Assembly (NCBI GenBank): GCA_024400635.1 | Contig: JAKSMI010000008.1 | Coordinates: 1 to 64,000 of the forward strand | Source of the DNA: Bacteroidales bacterium | GTDB taxonomy: Bacteria; Bacteroidota; Bacteroidia; Bacteroidales; WCHB1-69 | Direction: 5' to 3' | Length of the DNA stretch: 64,000 nt | In this document: positions 45,898-52,507 of the stretch, in pieces | Position numbering within the stretch: position 1 is the first letter of the stretch | Layout: each line of letters starts with the position of its first letter | The notes under the pieces: model-generated | Told to the model about the DNA's origin: nothing | Database searches by the model: none | Seen by the model: only the letters and a program-made list of their open reading frames with translations | Position numbers and translations under genes: made by a program

Positions 45898-47055
45898 ATG
45901 AAAAAGAACCTCCTTCATATTTGCAAGATTCTACTGGTGGTAATGGTAGTTTCCGTGACAACGATGAGCTATGCACAAGAATTTGTTCCGTATGCACCTG
46001 ATTACGATGAAATTGAAAAAAATATTGCAGAGAAAGGGGGCGAATTTTATTATCCAACATTGCTGGCACGATTCAAGGAAGGTGATACGACCTTGTCTTT
46101 AAGCCAATTGCGGGCGCTCTACTATGGTTCAATCTTTCAAGATGATTACGATCCTTATAATACGATTGACATGAAAGACATTTACGCCGTAATCAATAAG
46201 GAAAATTCATCAACAAAAGAAATGAAAGATATTGATAATCAATTAAATAAACTTATTGAAAAACATCCGACTCATGTCCCGCTCTATGTATGCCAATTCA
46301 TCAACAATTCAAATTTGTATGGATCAGAATCCAAAGAAGTGGAAAAACCATACCATCAATTTGTTATGCTTGTCGATGCCATCAATAGCACTGGCGATGG
46401 CAGTTCCTATGACGATGCCTTTCACGTTATCACGACCAGCCACGAATATTTGATGATGAATGTTTTTGGATTCTCTCCTAAATCGCAAGGCCTTGAATTC
46501 AACAAGGATAATCAGTACGATGTATTTGAGATAGAGGAGAACGAATACGGCGTTGAGAAATTGTATTTCGACATTACCCGGTGCTTCGGAACGCTAAGAA
46601 AACAGCATTCACAAAAACAGAAAAAAGAGACTCCATTACATGATTTTATCATTCCTATCAATTCTGCCTTCATATTGGAGTTGAAGGAAACGAAGAAAGG
46701 TGCTTATGAAATTGTGGAGACAAGTTTGGAAACTTTCACCGATACCCTTTGCTGGGAGAATGACGAGGTGCCACAATTCAACAATGACAAGGAAAACACC
46801 ATTGAAGGCGTATTCTGCACGGCCAAATATTGCAAAAATGAGGATAGCAAATATAAAACCGTACTGATTCTCAGAAGTAATTGCAAGAATAATTTAGCTT
46901 ACGACAGTTTTGTGCAATATTTAGGTTCGTCCAGTTTCGCACCGACATCCAATAACGGAGCCTTCCGCGGGGCAAGAGTTACGGAAATGTGGAGTGCTGA
47001 CGACCATATTCTCATGATAAAACTCGGCAATTTCCACAAAATGGTATTTAAATAG
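45898..47055 (+). CDS. Exported DUF4919-like protein
   Basis: A 385-residue exported protein: signal peptide 1-26 ending MSYAQ. Residues of about 27-225 resemble the DUF4919 family (APDYDEIEKNI, SLSQLRALYYGSIFQDDYDPY, VMLVDAINSTGDGSSYDDAFHVI). Residues from about 230 to the end are a beta-rich extension (FIIPINSAFILELKETKKGAYEIV) that I do not recognise. DUF4919 has no known function and is found in Bacteroidota. The YiiX-like lipoprotein gene follows after 32 bases; the pair may act together in the envelope. Confidence 0.78.
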   Translation: MKKNLLHICKILLVVMVVSVTTMSYAQEFVPYAPDYDEIEKNIAEKGGEFYYPTLLARFKEGDTTLSLSQLRALYYGSIFQDDYDPYNTIDMKDIYAVINKENSSTKEMKDIDNQLNKLIEKHPTHVPLYVCQFINNSNLYGSESKEVEKPYHQFVMLVDAINSTGDGSSYDDAFHVITTSHEYLMMNVFGFSPKSQGLEFNKDNQYDVFEIEENEYGVEKLYFDITRCFGTLRKQHSQKQKKETPLHDFIIPINSAFILELKETKKGAYEIVETSLETFTDTLCWENDEVPQFNNDKENTIEGVFCTAKYCKNEDSKYKTVLILRSNCKNNLAYDSFVQYLGSSSFAPTSNNGAFRGARVTEMWSADDHILMIKLGNFHKMVFK

Positions 47056-47087
47056 AACATCTTTTTTTAATTATAAAGACTAAAGCA

Positions 47088-47786
47088 ATGAAAAGGAACA
47101 TCAATTTCACACTGATTATTTTAATGCTCAGCTGGTGCTGCATCAGCTGCCATGGCAACAATAAAAACACGTATACCGACAACGATAAAAACTCTATCCA
47201 AACTGGTGATTTACTTTTCGTAGAACTGCCCTACACCTACTGCTTGAATGAGCATTCGGCAGATAGCATTTTATTGAAGCAATTAACTGGAAGAGAAGAC
47301 ATTAACTACATTCACGTTGCCATTTTGGAGAAGGATGAGAACGACAGCATCTGGGTTATCGACGCTACCTTGGCCAAAGGCGTAGACCGCCATCCCTACA
47401 GCCAATTTTTAGAGGCATTCACCCTGAATGACGGCTCTTACCCTAACATGAAAATCATGCGCTTGAAAAATGCCGAAAATGCCGCAAAATATGTTGAAAA
47501 TGCCAAGCAATTCTGCGGAACAGCTTACGATTGCAGTTTCTTGATTGACAACGATTCACTGTACTGCTCCGAGTTGGTGTACAGAGCATACGTCAACGAT
47601 AAAGGCGAATCATTATTCCAACTTTGTCCCATCAATTTCATGACCGAAGATAGTTTGATGCCACCTTACTGGGATGACTTATTCATGCTTATTGACAAAA
47701 AAATTCCTCAAGGGAACACCGGTATTTTGCCCAGTGATCTGATGAAGGATGATCAATTGGAAATGGCAAACGTGAAGCTGCAATAA
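47088..47786 (+). CDS. YiiX/YebB-like permuted NlpC/P60 hydrolase, lipoprotein
   Basis: A 232-residue exported cysteine hydrolase of the YiiX group, a circularly permuted papain-like fold. The signal sequence ends with CCISC (lipobox Cys near 21). The fold starts with IQTGDLLFVELP (about 38-49), the His candidate is in YIHVAIL (near 76), and the nucleophile in LYCSELVYRAY (Cys near 160). Members may cut peptide or amide bonds in cell wall or lipids; the exact substrate is unknown. It lies downstream of the DUF4919-like gene in probable co-transcription. Confidence 0.87.
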   Translation: MKRNINFTLIILMLSWCCISCHGNNKNTYTDNDKNSIQTGDLLFVELPYTYCLNEHSADSILLKQLTGREDINYIHVAILEKDENDSIWVIDATLAKGVDRHPYSQFLEAFTLNDGSYPNMKIMRLKNAENAAKYVENAKQFCGTAYDCSFLIDNDSLYCSELVYRAYVNDKGESLFQLCPINFMTEDSLMPPYWDDLFMLIDKKIPQGNTGILPSDLMKDDQLEMANVKLQ

Positions 47787-47876
47787 CAATTAGCAAGTGT
47801 TTTGCGTAAGAAATCGAGGCGGGTGTAGGTGGTAAGAACGCAGACTGTTTGAGCAATTAAAACTTAAAAGATAACG

Positions 47877-48425
47877 CTATTCGTTAGCTCCAATGTCTTT
47901 AAGGTTTTCCTCCACCATCTCTTTCAACATTCGTATTACGGACAAGTCATTCATCGACATTCCATCAAGAGCTTCTTTAACCTCGTTGGTGTCAAAAACG
48001 AAATCGCCTTGGTCGGTAATATATCGGATTACAAAATGAATATCTTCGTGTTGAGAAACCAGCATGATCAAAGTGCCGGACAAATCGCCCATTGGCGGCC
48101 GGTCCCAGTGATTGTGCTCAAACCAAAAGTGGAGTGTGGTACCGATACCCAATTCGCTGGTAATATTCATACCACCGTTGCAATTTTCGGTATTCATTTT
48201 TATCAAAGGGAGCCCTAATCCCACTTTGCGTGTTGTTCGAGAAGTGGTGTAAGGGTCTGTAACACGAGCTAAAAACTCTGGCGACATACCTTTCCCGTTA
48301 TCTTCAATGACAAAATCAAAAATGTTGTCTTTCAAGGAGTCCTTTATGGTAAGTTTTATATCTTTGGCATTGGCAGCGGTGGAGTTTTCCATCAAGTCAT
48401 AAACGTGGAGCGATAATTCTTTCAT
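47877..48425 (-). CDS. GHKL ATPase lacking a phospho-acceptor domain
   Basis: A 182-residue cytoplasmic protein whose first 110 residues are a histidine-kinase-type ATPase domain: N-box ELSLHVYDLMENSTAANA (3-20), G1 box EDNGKGM (about 41-47), G2 box GLGLPLIK (about 70-77) and GIGTT. There is no dimerisation/His-phosphotransfer domain, so it cannot be a classical sensor kinase. The last 70 residues (SGTLIMLVSQHEDIHFVIRYITD) form an extra domain of unknown role. It is the last gene of a six-gene set upstream of hydABC; the same type of gene accompanies [FeFe] hydrogenases in other anaerobes (family knowledge). Confidence 0.85.
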   Translation of the reverse strand: MKELSLHVYDLMENSTAANAKDIKLTIKDSLKDNIFDFVIEDNGKGMSPEFLARVTDPYTTSRTTRKVGLGLPLIKMNTENCNGGMNITSELGIGTTLHFWFEHNHWDRPPMGDLSGTLIMLVSQHEDIHFVIRYITDQGDFVFDTNEVKEALDGMSMNDLSVIRMLKEMVEENLKDIGANE

Positions 48426-48452
48426 AAGTTTAATCTATTTAGTAAGAGTTAG

Positions 48453-49223
48453 TTATATTTTTTTTGAACGAAATGTATCCGTATCAATATACCGTCCGTC
48501 GATACCTTTGAGGGCAAGGTGAAATTCGTCAAAAGTACGGTGCTCCATATAGATAATGTTATATACGTCGCCCACATTGTCGATAAAATGGGCATCGCTG
48601 TCGGTGATAAAGCCAAAGCGTTTGAGGTAGGCGTTTTTCTTAAGGAAATCGTCTTTGGTCACGAATTTGTTTATTTCCAATCCATCGGCTTTTAGGTCGG
48701 GGGGAACGAAGCCCAGCTGACTGGTCAATGAGGTTGAGCCCTTGTTGACGTGGGCGGGAATAAACAAGCCGCCGATACGATGGACTTCTTCATAAATGCC
48801 ATCGATATCCACGTCAATGGCGTTTAACAGATGGTATTCTTCTTCTCCGACGATTTCTTCATTCTCGTCAACGATAAGTTGATAGCCAAAGCGGTCTTCG
48901 TCGTTAGGAATAGGAGGCAAATGTTGGTCTAAAAACGATTGAAATTGGTCGAGTTGTTCATCGTTGCTAAAAAAGGCCAGACAATGTGCTTCTTCTTGCG
49001 AGGTAACTTCAACGCCACCCAGGACAAACAGTCCTTGCGACTTTCCTATATTTTGCGTGACTTTTACCTGACGTGTTGTGTTATGGTCGGTGATGGCAAT
49101 CATATCCAAACCTCTTTCCAATGCTCTTCTAACAATGTTGGAAGGGCTCATTTCCAAATCACCACACGGCGAAAGCACCGTATGTATGTGAAGGTCGGCT
49201 TTGTATGGATTGAGGTTAGGCAC
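48453..49223 (-). CDS. PHP-domain metallo-phosphoesterase-like protein
   Basis: A 256-residue protein of the PHP superfamily. Metal ligands are visible in order: LHIHT (about 11-15), MIAITDHNT (about 41-49), GGVEVTSQEE (about 70-79), FIPAHVNK (about 154-161) and FITDSDAHFID (about 200-210). Such proteins hydrolyse phosphoesters, for example nucleotides or phospho-proteins. Within this hydrogenase-linked set it could remove phosphate from a partner that one of the ATPases phosphorylates (inference). Neighbours are 27 and 11 bases away on the same strand. Confidence 0.87.
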   Translation of the reverse strand: MPNLNPYKADLHIHTVLSPCGDLEMSPSNIVRRALERGLDMIAITDHNTTRQVKVTQNIGKSQGLFVLGGVEVTSQEEAHCLAFFSNDEQLDQFQSFLDQHLPPIPNDEDRFGYQLIVDENEEIVGEEEYHLLNAIDVDIDGIYEEVHRIGGLFIPAHVNKGSTSLTSQLGFVPPDLKADGLEINKFVTKDDFLKKNAYLKRFGFITDSDAHFIDNVGDVYNIIYMEHRTFDEFHLALKGIDGRYIDTDTFRSKKI

Positions 49224-49234
49224 GATAACGATGA

Positions 49235-49570
49235 TTAGGCGTTGAGGATATTATACAATTTACCAACGACTTCGTAGGTTTGCATATTGGTTGAAAGCAA
49301 AGGAATTCCTTCTTCGTTGCTTTGTTCTATTACCTCTTCCGCTGCCATCAGTCCCTTGACGAAAATAACGCAGGCCAATTCCTTCAAGGAAGCGATTGCC
49401 ATTACGTTTTTGTGGGTTTGCAAGGTTACCCAAACATTATTCATATCCGCATTTCCCATAACATCGCTGAGGAGATCAGAAACATAGCAACCGTCAACTT
49501 CTCGGTCAAGGCCTTGTGCTCCCGATATAACTTTTAGGTTCAGAGCATCTACTAAATCTTGTACTTTCAT
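49235..49570 (-). CDS. DRTGG-domain protein 1
   Basis: A 111-residue protein consisting of one DRTGG domain: VQDLVDALNLKVISGAQGLDREVDGCYVSDLLSDVMGNA at the start, then ASLKELACVIFVKGLMAAEEVI and a last helix. DRTGG domains occur in phosphotransacetylase-linked and CBS-pyrophosphatase proteins and are thought to bind a nucleotide or other small ligand. A second member lies at 51415. Conserved companion of the HydS-like gene, which starts 22 bases upstream on the minus strand. Confidence 0.85.
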   Translation of the reverse strand: MKVQDLVDALNLKVISGAQGLDREVDGCYVSDLLSDVMGNADMNNVWVTLQTHKNVMAIASLKELACVIFVKGLMAAEEVIEQSNEEGIPLLSTNMQTYEVVGKLYNILNA

Positions 49571-49591
49571 AGTTTATTTTGTTTTTGAATT

Positions 49592-50959
49592 TTATTTTTC
49601 ATTGATTCTGTCTTTTCCCCAAATTTCGTTTGAGCGGTTTAAACATTCGTCTTCGCTAATTTGTCCGAGACGTTTCAGGTGTCTTTGGTAAAAAATACAA
49701 TCTTTTATTGAAACATCACCGCAAACCACATCCGATGCGAAAGCCTCGCAAGTGGGAGCACCGCAAAGTCCGCAATCGATATGAGGCAAGATGTTTTGTG
49801 TTTTCTCTATTTGCTCCATTTTTTCGAGGGCTTTTGAGATGTCGTTATCAAGCACCATCATTGAACGGGCGGCAGCGATTTTGGTTTGTGCTTTTTCAAG
49901 CAAATAGTCTTTATACTTATCGAGTTCTCTATCTTTTGACATTTCGCCGTTGCGTTCGCGTTCCGCGGCTCTGCGGGCGCGGGTGTACATTCTGTCGCCG
50001 CAAAGGAATCTGTTGTCACAGGAAAACAAGGCGCCGGCGCACGACTGATCGCAGGCCCGTAGTTCCAAGAATTCCACGTCTTCCACTTCGTCGTTTTCCA
50101 GCTTTTCAAGGAATTCCATCACGTTTTGTATGCCGTCGATGGCATACGAATGTTTGGCCATGCAGATACGTCTTTCTCCGTTTGTTAGTGTTGAAAGGAT
50201 GGCGTCGGCCGAAAGTTGAGGTGTTTTCAAAGCAGGGAATATGTAATTTTTACCTTGTTCTTTGATTTTTTTATAAACTCTGTTATATAACGAATCCATA
50301 TTGATAACGCCATCAATGATGGATTTTTCTTCTTCCAAGGTGGCTTTTACCGAAACAATTTTCGCCGCACAGGGTGTGATATAAAACAATCCTATTTCTT
50401 CGCGGGGCACATTGAGTTCCTGCAGTACTTTCAAGGCGTAAATGGCAGAAATGTCCAATGGGGCCTTTATGGGTATCATGTTATCGACCAGCGAAGGATA
50501 TTTTATTTGAATCATACGCAAGATGGCGGGACAAAACGATGAAATTAAAGGTTTTTTGTCGGCATGTTCTCGAGCGTATTTATGTTTTGCCTCGGCATAA
50601 ATCCCTGCTGCGGATTCCACTTCAAATACGTGTTTGAATCCCAAATCTTTCAATGCGGCATAGATTCTCGACACTCTCATATCGGAAGGAAATTGTCCCA
50701 AGAACACGGCAGGTACCAATGCGACGGAGTGCTTGTATTTGAAAATCATTTCAAAGTCATCTTGTTTCACGTAGATGGCTTTTGTTGGGCAAGTCTCAAG
50801 GCATTTTCCGCAATCGATGCATCGATGTTCCAAGAAATGTGCTTTGCCATTTCTTATTCGGATTGCTTCAGTAGGACAGGATTTCATACAATGTGAACAA
50901 CCTATGCACTGATTCTGGTCAATCTCCAAGGCATGAAAAAATGTTTGAGAATCGCTCAT
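49592..50959 (-). CDS. HydS-like [FeFe]-hydrogenase-related iron-sulfur protein
   Basis: A 455-residue protein with three parts. Residues 1-66 are a 2[4Fe-4S] ferredoxin domain (C18, C21, C24, C28; C47, C50, C53, C57). Residues of about 75-340 are a hydrogenase large-subunit-like domain. The four Cys that hold the H-cluster in true hydrogenases are kept (C143 in SSFCPA, C197 in TPCAAK, C303 and C307 in ACDQSC), but the proton-transfer Cys is Phe, and L3 is degenerate. The C-terminus has a further four-Cys motif (DCGLCGAPTCEAF ... DC). No PAS domain is present. It is probably a redox or H2 sensor rather than a catalyst. Confidence 0.87.
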   Translation of the reverse strand: MSDSQTFFHALEIDQNQCIGCSHCMKSCPTEAIRIRNGKAHFLEHRCIDCGKCLETCPTKAIYVKQDDFEMIFKYKHSVALVPAVFLGQFPSDMRVSRIYAALKDLGFKHVFEVESAAGIYAEAKHKYAREHADKKPLISSFCPAILRMIQIKYPSLVDNMIPIKAPLDISAIYALKVLQELNVPREEIGLFYITPCAAKIVSVKATLEEEKSIIDGVINMDSLYNRVYKKIKEQGKNYIFPALKTPQLSADAILSTLTNGERRICMAKHSYAIDGIQNVMEFLEKLENDEVEDVEFLELRACDQSCAGALFSCDNRFLCGDRMYTRARRAAERERNGEMSKDRELDKYKDYLLEKAQTKIAAARSMMVLDNDISKALEKMEQIEKTQNILPHIDCGLCGAPTCEAFASDVVCGDVSIKDCIFYQRHLKRLGQISEDECLNRSNEIWGKDRINEK

Positions 50960-50985
50960 GGGATTTTAATTTGGTTATACGTAAT

Positions 50986-51399
50986 CTATTGAAAATAAAC
51001 TTCCATCTCTACTGTGGTTCCTTTATTTACCTCGCTGGTCACATTAAGGCGATCCACGTTTTTCTGCATATTGGGCAGTCCCATACCTGCACCGAATCCC
51101 ATATCTCTTACTTCGGGACGTGCCGTTGAATAACCTTCCTGCATAGCCAGTGCGATATCCGGTATGCCGGGACCTTTGTCAGCCACAGTCATGCAAATTT
51201 TTTGGGGGTCGATGTCAACCAGGACTTTTCCACCGTAGGCGTGGGCTATGGCATTTACCTCAGCTTCGTACAGTGCCACCACTACGCGTTTGATAACGGC
51301 CGGATTGACATTCAATTGTTTCAGCGTTTTCTTTACAGAACTGGAGGCTATTCCCGCATTGACAAAATCGCCTTCCACAACGGTGTATTCTAAGTGCAT
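50986..51399 (-). CDS. RsbW-like anti-sigma-type ATPase
   Basis: A 137-residue stand-alone HATPase of the RsbW/SpoIIAB type: VVVALYEAEVNAIAHAYGG (N-box, about 40-58), ADKGPGIPDIALAMQEGYS (G1, about 73-91), and MGFGAGMGLPNM (G2, about 99-110). RsbW-like proteins bind sigma factors or phosphorylate STAS anti-anti-sigma proteins on serine. No sigma factor or STAS protein is encoded nearby, so its partner in this set is open. It is 26 bases from the HydS-like gene. Confidence 0.87.
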   Translation of the reverse strand: MHLEYTVVEGDFVNAGIASSSVKKTLKQLNVNPAVIKRVVVALYEAEVNAIAHAYGGKVLVDIDPQKICMTVADKGPGIPDIALAMQEGYSTARPEVRDMGFGAGMGLPNMQKNVDRLNVTSEVNKGTTVEMEVYFQ

Positions 51400-51414
51400 G
51401 GTAATAAATATTGG

Positions 51415-51756
51415 TTAATTAATCGGTTTGAGACCTGCGGCATAAAGAAGACCGCAGACCTTGAACATCGAGTGTTCACTGGTTATAACCACCATATTAT
51501 TCTCTTCAGCCAATTCCAACATCTCTTCGGTAGGTTTTTTATTTTTGCAAATAATAAGATACTCAATGCAGGCCATGTCACAAGTTCTAATGGTTTGCGG
51601 ATTGCACAACCCCGTAATCAGCAGCGGAGTTTCTTTTAGTGTTAGCACATCGCTCATTAAATCCGATGCGAAGGCGTGTTCAACGTTTTCGGAAAGACGT
51701 GATTCACCTAAGCATACGTTTCCTTGAATTGCATTTGTAATTTCTTGTAAAGTCAT
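51415..51756 (-). CDS. DRTGG-domain protein 2
   Basis: A 113-residue single DRTGG domain: LQEITNAIQGNVCLGES (2-18), AFASDLMSDVLTLKETPLLITGLCNPQTIRT, and CDMACIEYLIICKNKKPTEEMLELAEENNMVVITSEHSMF. It shares layout with the protein at 49235 but is clearly diverged. It is the first gene of the six-gene minus-strand set and is preceded by a -7 box at 51801, divergent from the hydrogenase promoter. Confidence 0.85.
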   Translation of the reverse strand: MTLQEITNAIQGNVCLGESRLSENVEHAFASDLMSDVLTLKETPLLITGLCNPQTIRTCDMACIEYLIICKNKKPTEEMLELAEENNMVVITSEHSMFKVCGLLYAAGLKPIN

Positions 51757-51800
51757 TAGTTTTGATTATATTCAATTAGTTTTTTATATGTTTGAAGGTG

Positions 51801-51808
51801 CAAAGTTA
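51801..51808 (-). promoter_or_regulatory. -7 box (TAACTTTG) of the sensory gene set
   Basis: The minus strand reads TAACTTTG, matching TAnnTTTG, 45 bases before the start codon at 51756. Confidence 0.62.
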
Positions 51809-51947
51809 CATAAATTATTTACATATGCAAATTTTTTTGAAACTAAGAATTCAAGCTCCATTCATTCGATTGTTAAAATCTTATATAAATAACTAAAAAT
51901 CAACACTTTAAACATAAGACACAACAAATACCATAAAAAAAGCGAAC

Positions 51948-51964
51948 GATGTGAAATTCATATC
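51948..51964. promoter_or_regulatory. Candidate operator: imperfect palindrome before the hydrogenase promoter
   Basis: GATGTGAAATTCATATC is a 17-base palindrome around base 51956, broken only by one symmetric pair (positions 4/14) and the centre. It lies in the -33 area of the promoter whose -7 box is at 51976. Its TGTGAA arm recalls Rex- or Crp/Fnr-family sites but the spacing does not match either consensus. Confidence 0.45.
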
Positions 51965-51975
51965 AAAATAAAACG

Positions 51976-51983
51976 TATCTTTG
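51976..51983 (+). promoter_or_regulatory. -7 box (TATCTTTG) of the hydABC operon
   Basis: TATCTTTG matches TAnnTTTG. Transcription would start near 51988, giving a leader of about 105 bases. Confidence 0.62.
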
Positions 51984-51996
51984 CAAAGTCAAAATT

Positions 51997-52030
51997 GGGG
52001 GCTTACTATTTTGGGTAGGTTCTCCCTTTT
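51997..52030 (+). promoter_or_regulatory. Stem-loop at the 5' end of the hydrogenase leader
   Basis: GGGGGCTTAC (51997-52006) pairs with GTAGG (52015-52019) and CTCCC (52022-52026), a 10-bp stem containing two G-U pairs and a TT bulge, followed by TTTT. It could be a weak attenuator or a 5' stabilising structure. Confidence 0.45.
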
Positions 52031-52093
52031 GCGTTGGCAACAAATAAAGAAGAGTCTAAAGACAAACATATTAATCCTTAAAAACATACACCT

Positions 52094-52489
52094 ATGTCAA
52101 AAGTAAAATCATTAGCTGACCTCAAAGCCATGAGAGAAAAGCTCCAATCGACTCTGGATGTTCGTGAAAAAGCAGAAAACCCTGAATCGATTGTGCAAAT
52201 CAAAGTCGCTATGGCAACCTGCGGTATTGCTGCTGGTGCTAAGCAAGTTATGGAACACATGATGGCCAAGGCTGAAGAACTCAAAATTGCTGCCGTTTTC
52301 ACACAAACAGGCTGCATGGGTTATTGTCACGCCGAACCCACACTCGAAGTTCGCATGCCGGGTAAAGACCCCATCGTTTTCGGTCACGTTGACAACAACA
52401 AAGCCGACGAAATTCTGACCAAATATGTGATGAATGGCGAACTCGTTGAAGGCATCATTCCTGTTAATTACGAAACAATCGACAAGTAA
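52094..52489 (+). CDS. Thioredoxin-like [2Fe-2S] ferredoxin (HndB-like)
   Basis: A 131-residue electron carrier. After a helical N-terminal segment (SLADLKAMREKLQSTLDVRE), the thioredoxin-like fold carries cluster Cys in MATCGIAAGA (near 38) and in FTQTGCMGYCHAEP (near 76 and 80). Fewer Cys are visible than the four of classical thioredoxin-like ferredoxins, as in HndB-type subunits. In NADP(H)- or NAD(H)-linked hydrogenases the HndB-like gene accompanies the NuoE/NuoF/HydA set; here it is the first gene. It precedes the HydB gene by 18 bases. Confidence 0.88.
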   Translation: MSKVKSLADLKAMREKLQSTLDVREKAENPESIVQIKVAMATCGIAAGAKQVMEHMMAKAEELKIAAVFTQTGCMGYCHAEPTLEVRMPGKDPIVFGHVDNNKADEILTKYVMNGELVEGIIPVNYETIDK

Positions 52490-52493
52490 AAAA

Positions 52494-52499
52494 AGGAGG
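52494..52499 (+). promoter_or_regulatory. Strong Shine-Dalgarno sequence (AGGAGG) of hydB
   Basis: AGGAGG lies 8 bases before the ATG at 52508. Such a perfect ribosome binding site is rare in this phylum and is not seen before most other genes of the window. Confidence 0.75.
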
Positions 52500-52507
52500 A
52501 CAAACAC

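Larger units (their letters stand above)
51757..52093. other. Divergent control region of the hydrogenase locus
   Basis: No gene is present in these 337 bases. Contents in order are a minus-strand -7 box (51801), an AT-rich stretch, an imperfect 17-base palindrome (51948), a plus-strand -7 box (51976), a 10-bp stem-loop at the start of the leader (51997-52026), and the rest of a leader of about 100 bases. Confidence 0.7.
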
